A stretch of 14,726 nt of DNA from an uncultured Treponema sp. GTDB taxonomy: Bacteria > Spirochaetota > Spirochaetia > Treponematales > Treponemataceae. The notes under the pieces were generated by a model. It was not told the DNA's origin. It searched no databases and was given only the letters and a program-made list of their open reading frames with translations. The stretch covers positions 1 to 14,726 of the forward strand of contig CALCEK010000285.1 in NCBI GenBank assembly GCA_937900125.1. The letters are read 5' to 3'. The stretch's first letter is position 1; every line of letters begins with the position of its first letter. Shown in pieces: positions 1 to 6,614 of the stretch. A program made the position numbers and the translations under genes.

Positions 1-12
1 CTCTTCCGATCT
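1..12. other. Illumina adapter remnant at window edge
   Basis: The first 12 bases are CTCTTCCGATCT, identical to the 3' end of the common Illumina TruSeq adapter. The match stops at base 12, and the sequence then continues as an open reading frame. This is library-derived sequence, not genome. The in-frame residues it would encode (LFRS) should not be counted as part of the following protein. Confidence 0.85.
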
Positions 13-132
13 TCAAAGGCTGGCGACAATATGCTCTATGCTGACAAGAAGTTAAACGGTCAAGACCCTGAATTTATCAACTCGGGTGGTGTCGCCTCTC
101 CTATTACAAAACAGTTTACAGAAAATTGGTGA
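13..132 (+). CDS. C-terminal tail of an unidentified protein (5' truncated)
   Basis: Frame 1 is open from the window edge to a TGA at 130–132 and gives about 39 residues ending in ITKQFTENW. I do not recognise the family. The stretch is hydrophilic, with no membrane segment or cysteines. Its stop lies 8 nt before the ATG of the HAD gene, and the GGTGAGG that serves as that gene's ribosome binding site overlaps its stop codon. It therefore probably lies upstream in the same operon. Codon choice (GGT, GCT, TCT) is somewhat different from the following genes, which could mean a well-expressed gene. The adapter directly before it shows that its 5' part is missing because the read or contig ends, not because the gene is broken. 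Confidence 0.6.
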   Translation, partial: SKAGDNMLYADKKLNGQDPEFINSGGVASPITKQFTENW

Positions 133-140
133 GGTAATTT

Positions 141-1001
141 ATGCAAACACCGCATTCTTTAGGCGCACAAAAACTTCCAACGGAAAAACTCCCCGTAAAA
201 CTTATTGCGCTTGACCTTGATGACACTTTGCTCGATTCCAAAACAAACATTTCTGACGAAAATGTAAACGCGCTGAGGGCTGCCGCCCAAAAAGGAATTT
301 TTATCGTGATTTGTTCTGGACGCGCCGAAAATGCAATTTTACCCTATGTGCGTCGCTTGGATATTGCAGGATTGCAAGCGGGACGATACATAATTGCGGT
401 AAACGGATGCAGCGTTTTTGATTTACACCAAAGGCAGCAAATTTACTGCCGCACTGTTACGCCCGACATTTTGTTACACGCCGATGAAGAAGCGGAAAAA
501 ATGGGGCTTAGAACAGAAGTTTACACGCCCGACACAATTTTTTACCGCGAAAGTACAAAATGGACTCACCTTGACGTTGATTTGTGCGGCTTAAAAGGCG
601 AAGCTGTTCCTGACTACAAAGAATTTTTAAAAAAAGGTTTTGTCAAAATGCTGATTCCTGGCGAACCCGAAGAATTGCAAATTTTGCAAAAAAAATTAAA
701 AGCGGATTTTGGAAGCCATGCGACCGTTTTTACAAGCAAGCCCTACTTTTTAGAAATTTTGCCACCAAAATGCGGAAAGGGAGAAGCAATCAGTTGGCTT
801 TCTGAGCATTTGGGAATTGCCCCCGTAAACACCATGGGCTTTGGCGACAGCATGAACGACGAAAGTATGATTCGTTTGTGCGGAAACGGCATTGCAATGG
901 TAAACGGTTTAGATTATATCAAGGACATTGCGGATTTTGTTACAGAAAAAGACAATAATCACAGTGGAGTTGGCGATTTTATCCAAAAGTTTGTTTTGTA
1001 A
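141..1001 (+). CDS. HAD-superfamily phosphatase, Cof/YidA type
   Basis: This 286-residue protein has all four motifs of haloacid-dehalogenase phosphohydrolases. Motif I is DLDDT, with nucleophile D25 and general acid/base D27. Motif II is CSGR, with S59. Motif III is the lysine in CGKG (K213). Motif IV is GFGDSMND at 233–240. The long cap between motifs II and III (about residues 85–205) is the C2B type of Cof-like hydrolases, which dephosphorylate small sugar phosphates or nucleotides such as FMN. The actual substrate cannot be read from sequence. The length fits the family (about 270–290 aa), with a slightly long N-terminus of about 20 residues before the first strand. The start at 141 is supported by GGTGAGG six nt upstream. 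The stop codon abuts the next start (TAAATG), so the PHP gene is probably translated by coupling. Confidence 0.9.
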   Translation: MQTPHSLGAQKLPTEKLPVKLIALDLDDTLLDSKTNISDENVNALRAAAQKGIFIVICSGRAENAILPYVRRLDIAGLQAGRYIIAVNGCSVFDLHQRQQIYCRTVTPDILLHADEEAEKMGLRTEVYTPDTIFYRESTKWTHLDVDLCGLKGEAVPDYKEFLKKGFVKMLIPGEPEELQILQKKLKADFGSHATVFTSKPYFLEILPPKCGKGEAISWLSEHLGIAPVNTMGFGDSMNDESMIRLCGNGIAMVNGLDYIKDIADFVTEKDNNHSGVGDFIQKFVL

Positions 1002-1736
1002 ATGACAATCAAAGCGCAACTTCACTTACATTCAAATCTTTCACCTTGGACGGATTGGGCACTTTCTCCTAAAAACATAGCGCATATTTTGCACGAAGAA
1101 GGAGTTCGCCTTGCTGCCCTCACCGACCTAAACACCGCAAGAAACGCGCCCGCATTTGCAAAAGCCTGCGAAGAAGAAGGCGTTGCTGCATTTTTTGGAA
1201 TGGAAGCGCAAACTGCCGAAGAAGTGCGGGTTCTTGTGCTTTTTAGGGATTTGGATATTGCCGTTGATTTTTGCGATTCTTGGTACGAACATCTTCCGCA
1301 CATCAAACACAGCATTGAAAATTACCGCGAGCAATATTATGTTGACGAATGGGGAAATATGCTTGGGCGACTTGAATATTACCTTGCTTCAAGTGCAAAA
1401 ATTTCTTTGTATGAACTTGAAGCCCGCGCTCACGAAAAAGGCGCACTTGTAATTCCAAGCCACGCCGATTCCGTAAATTTTTCGCTTGTAAATCGATTGG
1501 GAACGATTCCCGATTTACCCTTTGACGCACTGGAATTCAACGCAAGAAATTCCGCAAATCACCTTTTACAAAAATCCTATCCAGTAATTCCCTCCCAAGA
1601 AGTGAATTTTTGCGATGAAATTGAAAAATCCAGTTTTCTTTTGGACATTGGAAATTATCCGCTGTTTTCCCATGACGGAAAAGTTAATCTTGAAGCAGTG
1701 TTTGAAGGCTTGGCAAAATGGAAAGTGCGTCCATAA
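1002..1736 (+). CDS. PHP-domain protein with degenerate metal site
   Basis: The 244-residue product aligns by eye with the PHP-family proteins that begin DLHIHS.LSP and continue TDHN.ARN. Here these read LHLHSNLSP (7–15) and TDLNTARN (41–48), followed by GMEAQT (66–71), VIPSHAD (150–156) and a FDALEF block (174–179). PHP proteins are metal-dependent phosphoesterases. H8, H10, E68 and H154 are kept. However, the histidine of TDH is L43, and the usual SDAH near the C-terminus reads SQEV (198–201). Three expected ligands are therefore lost, and activity is doubtful or altered. The gene starts directly after the HAD stop with no Shine-Dalgarno sequence. The last 53 bp overlap the 3' end of the convergent methyltransferase gene. 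Family assignment is fairly sure; function is not. Confidence 0.8.
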   Translation: MTIKAQLHLHSNLSPWTDWALSPKNIAHILHEEGVRLAALTDLNTARNAPAFAKACEEEGVAAFFGMEAQTAEEVRVLVLFRDLDIAVDFCDSWYEHLPHIKHSIENYREQYYVDEWGNMLGRLEYYLASSAKISLYELEARAHEKGALVIPSHADSVNFSLVNRLGTIPDLPFDALEFNARNSANHLLQKSYPVIPSQEVNFCDEIEKSSFLLDIGNYPLFSHDGKVNLEAVFEGLAKWKVRP

Positions 1737-2868
1737 GTGCCGCTGAACGTTTTTTTGCCTCCGCTTGAGTGTGCGCATTTTTTTGTTTGCGTTTTACCGC
1801 CCGAATCATCAAATTCTTTGGCGTAGAAGAAGCGTCCGTAAATTCCAATACCTGAACCGCGTACTCGTTTTGCTCCAAAAGTTCAGCACGTAAACCGTCC
1901 GTTACAAGAGCCGAAAACCGCTCGCGCAATAAGCCCCATTTGTTAAAGGTGGCAAATGGATTTTCAGAAGAAAAATCTTGTTTTTTCAACTGCTCATTTA
2001 CTTCGTGCTGGCAACAGGGAACGCTCAAAATTGCCTTTGCATTTTTCTTTACCGCGTAAGAAAGTGCGTAATCCGTTGCAGTGTCGCAAGCGTGCAAAGT
2101 TAAAACTAAGTCGGGATTTTTACTTTGCGAAAAATTTTCCACATTTCCAACAACAAATTCCATGTTTTTAAAGCCACATTCATTTGCAAGTTTTTGACAA
2201 CCGCGTATAACGTCCGCTTTTAAATCGATTCCGACAATATGCGCATTTATTTTTTTAATTTCTGAAAGGTAATAATAAACAGCAAAGGTTAAATATGATT
2301 TTCCGCAACCAAAATCTACTATATTGATGCTTTTTCCGTCAGGATTTTCTGCGGATTCTAAAACATCGGGCAAAATGTCGTTTACACATTCCAAAAAGCG
2401 ATTTATTTGCCTAAATTTATCCTGCTTTTGCGAAATGACTTTTCCTGAGTCTGTCATAATTCCAAGTGCCACTAAAAACGGTATAGATTTTCCCTCTGGA
2501 AGAAGGTATTTTTTGACCTTGTTGTTGCCCCCACAAAGTGCAATGTTTTTAAGTTTCGTTTCAGATTGTAAAGGGTGGTGCAACTCCGTGAGCTTTCCGT
2601 GCCGATTTGTTAAAAATGTAATTTCCTCCGATTCGGTGCGCTTGACCGCCGACTTAAAAGCCAAACCCATATATTTTTTAAAAAATGATTCCAGTTCAGG
2701 CTCGCTCATCGTTTGGTGAAACACCTGCGTTTCCGTGAACAATTCCACCATATACCGCGAATCTTGCGTTCCAAAGTAGGATTTTTGCGCTTTAACCCGC
2801 TTGTATGCGCGACCTAAAAGGGATTCACAGTCGGAAGTCGGTTTTGAAAATACAACAGATAAAATCAT
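1684..2868 (-). CDS. Class I SAM-dependent methyltransferase (Methyltransf_32 / METTL25-like)
   Basis: This is a 394-residue protein with an N-terminal region of about 180 residues and a Rossmann-fold methyltransferase domain. The SAM-binding motif is VDFGCGKSY at 184–192, and the acidic end of strand 2 is GIDLK (213–217). LHACDTATD (259–267) and SVPCCQHE (282–289) are signatures I associate with the METTL25/RRNAD1-like group of bacterial methyltransferases. The substrate is unknown; RNA or protein are both possible. The paired cysteines in PCCQHE are conserved in the group, as far as I recall. The start at 2868 has no Shine-Dalgarno sequence and lies 9 nt from a -10 box, so the transcript may be almost leaderless. 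The 3' end overlaps the opposing PHP gene by 53 bp, leaving no room for a terminator between them. Confidence 0.85.
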   Translation of the reverse strand: MILSVVFSKPTSDCESLLGRAYKRVKAQKSYFGTQDSRYMVELFTETQVFHQTMSEPELESFFKKYMGLAFKSAVKRTESEEITFLTNRHGKLTELHHPLQSETKLKNIALCGGNNKVKKYLLPEGKSIPFLVALGIMTDSGKVISQKQDKFRQINRFLECVNDILPDVLESAENPDGKSINIVDFGCGKSYLTFAVYYYLSEIKKINAHIVGIDLKADVIRGCQKLANECGFKNMEFVVGNVENFSQSKNPDLVLTLHACDTATDYALSYAVKKNAKAILSVPCCQHEVNEQLKKQDFSSENPFATFNKWGLLRERFSALVTDGLRAELLEQNEYAVQVLEFTDASSTPKNLMIRAVKRKQKNAHTQAEAKKRSAALMDALSILPSLQTLLQD

Positions 2869-2877
2869 AGGAATTTT

Positions 2878-2906
2878 AGTATATAGGGAACCTCTAAAAA
2901 TTGCAA
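2878..2906 (-). promoter_or_regulatory. Promoter of the methyltransferase gene, -35 inside a palindrome
   Basis: On the minus strand, TTGCAA (2901–2906) and TATACT (2878–2883) are separated by exactly 17 bp. The -10 ends 9 nt before the ATG at 2868, and there is no Shine-Dalgarno sequence between them. The -35 hexamer is the centre of the 28-bp perfect palindrome at 2890–2917. Identified by eye. Confidence 0.6.
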
Positions 2907-2917
2907 TTTTTAGAGGT
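2890..2917. repeat. Perfect 28-bp palindrome
   Basis: The two 14-bp arms (ACCTCTAAAAATTG and its exact complement) meet at the centre without a spacer. As RNA it would form an A/U-rich stem with a GC base near the open end, and it could act as a bidirectional terminator or as a dispersed-repeat unit. It lies between the divergent methyltransferase and parA genes, where a terminator is not needed, and it carries the methyltransferase -35 box. This makes a repeat element or an operator as likely as a terminator. Confidence 0.8.
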
Positions 2918-2934
2918 AACTTTGAAAATATGAT

Positions 2935-2967
2935 GTTCTAAGCCGTTGTATTTCAACGACTTAGAAC
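2935..2967. repeat. Inverted repeat, 14-bp arms with one mismatch
   Basis: The left arm GTTCTAAGCCGTTG (2935–2948) pairs with CAACGACTTAGAAC (2954–2967) around a 5-nt loop. The only mismatch, C against A, becomes a G·U wobble in a transcript from the minus strand. This suggests that the minus-strand RNA is the folded form. It is the second of three hairpins in the methyltransferase–parA gap. Confidence 0.75.
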
Positions 2968-2972
2968 TCAAC

Positions 2973-3015
2973 GGCATCTCGAAAAAATTATCTAAAACGA
3001 GTTTTTCGAGATGCC
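2973..3015. repeat. Inverted repeat, perfect 14-bp arms, 15-nt loop
   Basis: GGCATCTCGAAAAA (2973–2986) is the exact reverse complement of 3002–3015. The loop 2987–3001 is 15 nt. It is the third consecutive hairpin upstream of parA and ends about 39 bp before the parA start. A related, less perfect hairpin with the same GGCATCTC outer arm and the same 15-nt loop occurs at 8313–8357 after the PAP2 gene, which points to a dispersed repeat family. Confidence 0.8.
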
Positions 3016-3036
3016 CTATACTTCAATTGAAAAAAA

Positions 3037-3050
3037 TGATACACTATATT
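3037..3050 (+). promoter_or_regulatory. Probable parA promoter, extended -10
   Basis: TGATACACT (3037–3045) is a TGn extended -10 element ending 8 nt before the parA ATG. An alternative pairing, TTCAAT (3022–3027) with 17 bp to TATATT (3045–3050), would place the start site just inside the gene. In either case there is little or no leader and no Shine-Dalgarno sequence. The choice between the two cannot be made by eye. Confidence 0.4.
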
Positions 3051-3053
3051 GCT

Positions 3054-3809
3054 ATGGGAAAGGTATTTGTTTTTGTAAACCAAAAGGGTGGCGTTGGAAA
3101 GACCACTTCTGCAATAAATATTGGGGCATACACCGCACTTTTTGGAAAAAAAGTTCTGCTTGTGGATTTTGACAGCCAAGGTAATATGTCGAGTGGCGTT
3201 GGAGTCAGCAAAGAAAAACCAACCATTTACGAACTTTTAGCGGGACAAGCTACACCTGACCAGGCAATAAAACATTCTTTAGTGCAAAATCTTGACGTTA
3301 TTAGTGCTTCAATTGATTTGTCGGGTGCCGCAATAGAACTTGTTGACCAGCAAGACCGCGAATTTTTTCTGAAAAAAGCATTGCAGCCTGTGCGCGACAA
3401 ATATGACTACATTTTTATTGATTGTCCGCCGTCGCTCGGAATTTTAACGCTAAATGGTTTGGCTTGCGCTGATTCTGTTTTGGTTCCGATGCAGTGCGAA
3501 TATTTTGCCCTAGAAGGAATTACCTTGCTTTTGCAAACGGTTCGCAAGGTTCAGCAGGGAATTAACAAGGATTTGACGATTGGCGGAATTTTTTTTACGA
3601 TGTATGACAGTCGAACTCGACTTGCCCAAGATGTTGTCATGCAAGTTAAAAGTTATTTTAAGGACGTTGTGTTTAACACCATAATCCCCCGAAACATAAA
3701 ATTGTCAGAAGCTCCATCGCATGGGCAACCGATTTGTAAATATGACCCAAATTGTGTTGGTGCAAAAAGCTATCAAAAACTCGCAGAAGAGGTAATCAAC
3801 CGTGGCTAG
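3054..3809 (+). CDS. parA: ParA/Soj chromosome-partition ATPase
   Basis: This is a 251-residue deviant-Walker ATPase that works with ParB to segregate the chromosome origin. KGGVGKTT (11–18) is the Walker A box with signature lysine K11, which is diagnostic of the ParA/MinD group. LLVDFDSQGN (35–44) is the A' motif, and YIFIDCPP (119–126) is Walker B. There is no N-terminal DNA-binding extension, so it is the short Soj type. I chose ATG 3054 because MGKVFVFVNQKGG is the normal family start. The frame remains open upstream to a TTG at 2946, but that would translate through two of the hairpin repeats. There is no Shine-Dalgarno sequence, and a -10 element lies 8 nt upstream, so the mRNA may be leaderless. 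parB begins before the parA stop (8-bp overlap). Confidence 0.95.
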   Translation: MGKVFVFVNQKGGVGKTTSAINIGAYTALFGKKVLLVDFDSQGNMSSGVGVSKEKPTIYELLAGQATPDQAIKHSLVQNLDVISASIDLSGAAIELVDQQDREFFLKKALQPVRDKYDYIFIDCPPSLGILTLNGLACADSVLVPMQCEYFALEGITLLLQTVRKVQQGINKDLTIGGIFFTMYDSRTRLAQDVVMQVKSYFKDVVFNTIIPRNIKLSEAPSHGQPICKYDPNCVGAKSYQKLAEEVINRG

Positions 3810-4767
3810 ACAAGCTTTAGGCAAAGGGTTAGATGCCCTTATGCAGGAAAATCTATCAGAAGAACCAACAGTTTCTCCCGAACTTTCTTCAAATCCCGTA
3901 AGAAAACTTCCTAAGGGTATTACAACAGACCAAGACGGAACACTTTGGGTTGACCCAAACCTTTTAAAGCCTAATCCGCACCAGCCGAGACAGTATTTTG
4001 ATGAAATAAAACTTGCGGAATTGACGGATTCTGTAAAACAAGAAGGCGTACTTTCGCCAATCATAATTGAAGACGCAGAAGATGGCACTTTTTTTATAAT
4101 CGCAGGTGAGCGAAGGTCGCGGGCAGCACGAGCGGCGGGGCTTACAAAAGTTCCAGTTCAGCTTAGAAAATACACCGATGTTCGAAAACTTGAAGTAGCC
4201 TTAATAGAAAATATTCAGCGCACAGATTTAAATCCCGTAGAAGAAGCGCAAGCCTATGGTCAACTTATGCAAATGGAAGGAATTACTCAAGAACAAGTTG
4301 CCCAAAGAGTTGGAAAAAATCGCTCAACGGTTGCAAACAGTCTGCGACTCTTAAAATTGCCTGAAGATATGCTCACAGCGTTAGCATCTGGCTCTATAAC
4401 TTCTGGACACGCGCGGGCATTACTTAGCATAATAAATCCCGCTGACCAGCGCGTTCTTTTTGGTCGCATTTTAGGGCAAGGGCTTTCGGTGCGGCAATGT
4501 GAGCAACAAGCGCAAGAGCTTAACGGTGGCGGACGAGCGGCCAAAAAAAATCCTAAAAAGGAAAAACCTAACGACTTTGCCGACCCAAATTACAAAGCAC
4601 TTGAGCAGGGGCTTATAGGAACGCTTGGAACAAAGGTAAAATTGTCTGGGAATTTTGATAAAGGAACTATCACAATCGACTATTTTAGCAAAGAGGATTT
4701 AGATAGAATTTATTCCATAATTGTAAACAAAAAAACTGCCGAATCAGATTCCGCAGAAAAATCGTAA
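3802..4767 (+). CDS. parB: ParB/Spo0J chromosome-partition CTPase, DNA-binding
   Basis: This 321-residue protein has the full ParB architecture. It has an N-terminal CTP-binding domain with the PNPHQPRQYF block (57–66), GERRSRAA (102–109) and ENIQR (136–140). A helix-turn-helix lies at about 162–184 (TQEQVAQRVGKNRSTVANSLRLL), followed by GHARALL (202–208). A Lys-rich linker (about 245–257) leads to a C-terminal dimerisation segment (about 265–310). ParB binds parS, spreads as a CTP-dependent clamp and stimulates ParA. The start is GTG, 8 bp inside parA, with GAGG about 9 nt upstream. The first residues (ARQALGKGLDALM) match the usual Spo0J N-terminus and confirm this start. I could not find a full parS site in the window. 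Confidence 0.95.
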   Translation: MARQALGKGLDALMQENLSEEPTVSPELSSNPVRKLPKGITTDQDGTLWVDPNLLKPNPHQPRQYFDEIKLAELTDSVKQEGVLSPIIIEDAEDGTFFIIAGERRSRAARAAGLTKVPVQLRKYTDVRKLEVALIENIQRTDLNPVEEAQAYGQLMQMEGITQEQVAQRVGKNRSTVANSLRLLKLPEDMLTALASGSITSGHARALLSIINPADQRVLFGRILGQGLSVRQCEQQAQELNGGGRAAKKNPKKEKPNDFADPNYKALEQGLIGTLGTKVKLSGNFDKGTITIDYFSKEDLDRIYSIIVNKKTAESDSAEKS

Positions 4768-4793
4768 AATACTAAAAATTGCAGGGAGGTACT

Positions 4794-5867
4794 ATGGATT
4801 TCTTAAAAAATCCTGAAATTCAAAGCGATTTTGACCTTGAACGATATTACAAGATTTTGTGTCCTGAATATCCCGATTTTTTGAATCCTTACGTGGCACT
4901 TCCGATTATGCAGCGGCTTGGCGGAATTGGACTTTTGTGCGGCACAGATTGGACTCCGCTTTTTCACAACAAATTTTTTTATTCCCGATTGAATCATTCG
5001 GTGGGAGTTGCCCTTATCATTTGGAATTTTACAAAAGATAAACGGCAAACTTTGTCGGGGCTTTTTCATGACATAGCAACTTCTGCCTTTAGCCACGTTT
5101 TAGATTTTAAAAATGGCGATTCCCTAAAACAAGAAAGCACAGAATTTCAGACTATTTCAATAATCAACGAAGATATGGAATTGAGCCAGCAACTTTTTAG
5201 CGAGGGAATTTACAAATACGAGGTTGACAATTATCACCGCTACCCCATTGCCGATAACGAAATTCCAGGTTTAAGCGCAGACCGTTTAGAATATATGTTT
5301 CCGAGCGGGGCTGCTCTGGACGCGCTTTGGAAAATGGACGAAATTGCCGATTTATATCCCCACATTTGTGTTTTGGAAAATGAAAAAGGCTTTTCAGAGC
5401 TAGGTTTTGACGATTCTTTTGCGGCAACGGCTTACACCAAAAAATTTGCGGAAATAGCGTTAATTTTGCAACACAACGAAGACAAAATTGCAATGCAACT
5501 TTTAGCCGATGTTATTTCTCGTGCGCAAGAATGTAATTTAATTTCAAATGAAGAGCTATTTATGCTAGAAGAACGGTCAATCATTGCAGGATTCGACAAA
5601 ATTGCTTCTGACAAAATAGACAAGGAATTTTCCAAACTTTACCGCACTTTTCGGCAAATGAAAAAAATAATCCGCTCACAAAAACCGCTCCCCGACTGCT
5701 ATTCAATTTCGCTAGAAGTAAAACGCCGCTACGTTAACCCAATCGTCCGCACTCAAAACGGCTACAAGCGCATTTCTCAAATCAGCAAAGAAGCCTCCGA
5801 TTCTATACAAGAATTGTTGCATTTTTCAGATAGCGTTTACGGTTGCGTTCCCTACGCGGAAATCTAA
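4794..5867 (+). CDS. HD-domain phosphohydrolase (COG1078/SAMHD1-like)
   Basis: The 357-residue product contains an HD metal site: H68 in SRLNHSVG, H92–D93 in LFHDIATSAFSH, and D163 in LSADRLEY. The block MQRLGGIGLL (39–48) before the first histidine and the AFSH sequence after HD resemble the COG1078 group, related to SAMHD1 and dGTPases. Members hydrolyse phosphoesters, often dNTPs or signalling nucleotides; the substrate here is unknown. I chose ATG 4794 because AGGGAGG (4783–4789) lies 4 nt upstream. A TTG at 4779 would begin before this site and is rejected. The gene follows parB after 26 bp and overlaps the AraC-type gene by 1 nt (TAATG), so it is probably co-transcribed with both. Confidence 0.8.
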   Translation: MDFLKNPEIQSDFDLERYYKILCPEYPDFLNPYVALPIMQRLGGIGLLCGTDWTPLFHNKFFYSRLNHSVGVALIIWNFTKDKRQTLSGLFHDIATSAFSHVLDFKNGDSLKQESTEFQTISIINEDMELSQQLFSEGIYKYEVDNYHRYPIADNEIPGLSADRLEYMFPSGAALDALWKMDEIADLYPHICVLENEKGFSELGFDDSFAATAYTKKFAEIALILQHNEDKIAMQLLADVISRAQECNLISNEELFMLEERSIIAGFDKIASDKIDKEFSKLYRTFRQMKKIIRSQKPLPDCYSISLEVKRRYVNPIVRTQNGYKRISQISKEASDSIQELLHFSDSVYGCVPYAEI

Positions 5868-6562
5868 TGCAAAAAAAAGTTCTATTAATAGGAAGAAATA
5901 ATTCACTTTTGCCGATTTTAAGCAATTACGAGGTGGAAGTTATTTCTTCCGTGTCGTTTTTAGATTCAGTTTTATTCAATTTTTTGCCCGATTTAATCAT
6001 TTTCGATTCCCTTTTAGGAATTTCTGTAAACGACATTCGGCTTGTTAGGCGGGAAAAACGCATTTGTACCGCTCTAATTTTGATTATTTTTGATTCTTGC
6101 TTGGGCGAAGGTATTATCACCGCGATTTCACAATTCCCCCGAATCCTACTTTGCCACGAAATTATAGCAAAAACACCCAATTTTTTAAATAAACTTAATT
6201 TAATCTTAAACAAATCTGAAAAAACACTTCTTCCAAAATCAAGTTTTTCCGTAAAAAAAGCAATTTTTTATATTCACACCCATTTTTCAAGTCAATTTAC
6301 CCGCGAAGATGTCGCCATTTTTTGCGGAATTTCAGAAGATTATCTTTCAAGAATTTTTCGCAAAGAATTAGGAATTGTTCTTTGGGATTACGTTATTTTG
6401 CTCCGCTTACAAAAAGCGCGTACTCAACTTTTAGAAAGCAATTCCACAGTTTCGGAAATTGCAAAAGAATGTGGTTTTTCAAGCGATGAATATTTTAACC
6501 GAATGTTTCATCGCCACTACAAAATTTCACCAGGCTCACTAAGAAAAGGTCTTGCCCCCTAG
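5867..6562 (+). CDS. AraC-type regulator with degenerate receiver-like domain
   Basis: This is a 231-residue protein with two parts. Residues 1–115 look like a receiver domain: a KVLLIG first strand, and PDLIIFDSLLG (41–51), where D47 sits at the phospho-acceptor position. However, the acidic pair expected after strand 1 is replaced by G9–R10, and no clear conserved lysine is visible. Phosphorylation is therefore doubtful. Residues about 127–228 form an AraC/XylS DNA-binding domain with two helix-turn-helices: FTREDVAIFCGISEDYLSRI (144–163), then TVSEIAKECGFSSDEYFNRMF (194–214). The start ATG overlaps the HD gene's stop (TAATG), which indicates coupled translation. A regulator placed directly behind a nucleotide hydrolase could respond to that enzyme's product, but this is only inference. 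The target genes are unknown. Confidence 0.85.
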   Translation: MQKKVLLIGRNNSLLPILSNYEVEVISSVSFLDSVLFNFLPDLIIFDSLLGISVNDIRLVRREKRICTALILIIFDSCLGEGIITAISQFPRILLCHEIIAKTPNFLNKLNLILNKSEKTLLPKSSFSVKKAIFYIHTHFSSQFTREDVAIFCGISEDYLSRIFRKELGIVLWDYVILLRLQKARTQLLESNSTVSEIAKECGFSSDEYFNRMFHRHYKISPGSLRKGLAP

Positions 6563-6579
6563 CCCACAAATTTGCTTAA

Positions 6580-6608
6580 TGGACTTTTAGTGTCAAGTGT
6601 TTTATAAT
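6580..6608 (+). promoter_or_regulatory. Promoter of the SPOUT/PAP2 unit, leaderless geometry
   Basis: TGGACT (6580–6585), a 17-bp spacer and a consensus TATAAT (6603–6608) precede the ATG at 6615 by only 6 nt. Transcription normally starts about 7 nt after the -10, which would be at the A of the start codon. There is no Shine-Dalgarno sequence. The -10 is strong; the -35 matches 4 of 6 positions. Confidence 0.65.
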
Positions 6609-6614
6609 TATTTT

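Noticed and set aside
1022..1530. Antisense and shifted open frames within the PHP gene
   Set aside because: They lack family motifs and start signals, and simply shadow the well-supported PHP frame.
2710..2730. Possible parS site (GGTGAAACACC)
   Set aside because: Only one half of the TGTTTCACGTGAAACA consensus is present, and it lies within the methyltransferase coding region. A second half-like TGTTTCA at about 6504 is also alone.
2946..3053. Longer parA start at TTG 2946
   Set aside because: The extra 36 codons translate through two inverted repeats and a promoter-like region, and parA proteins normally begin at MGKVFVFVNQKGG.
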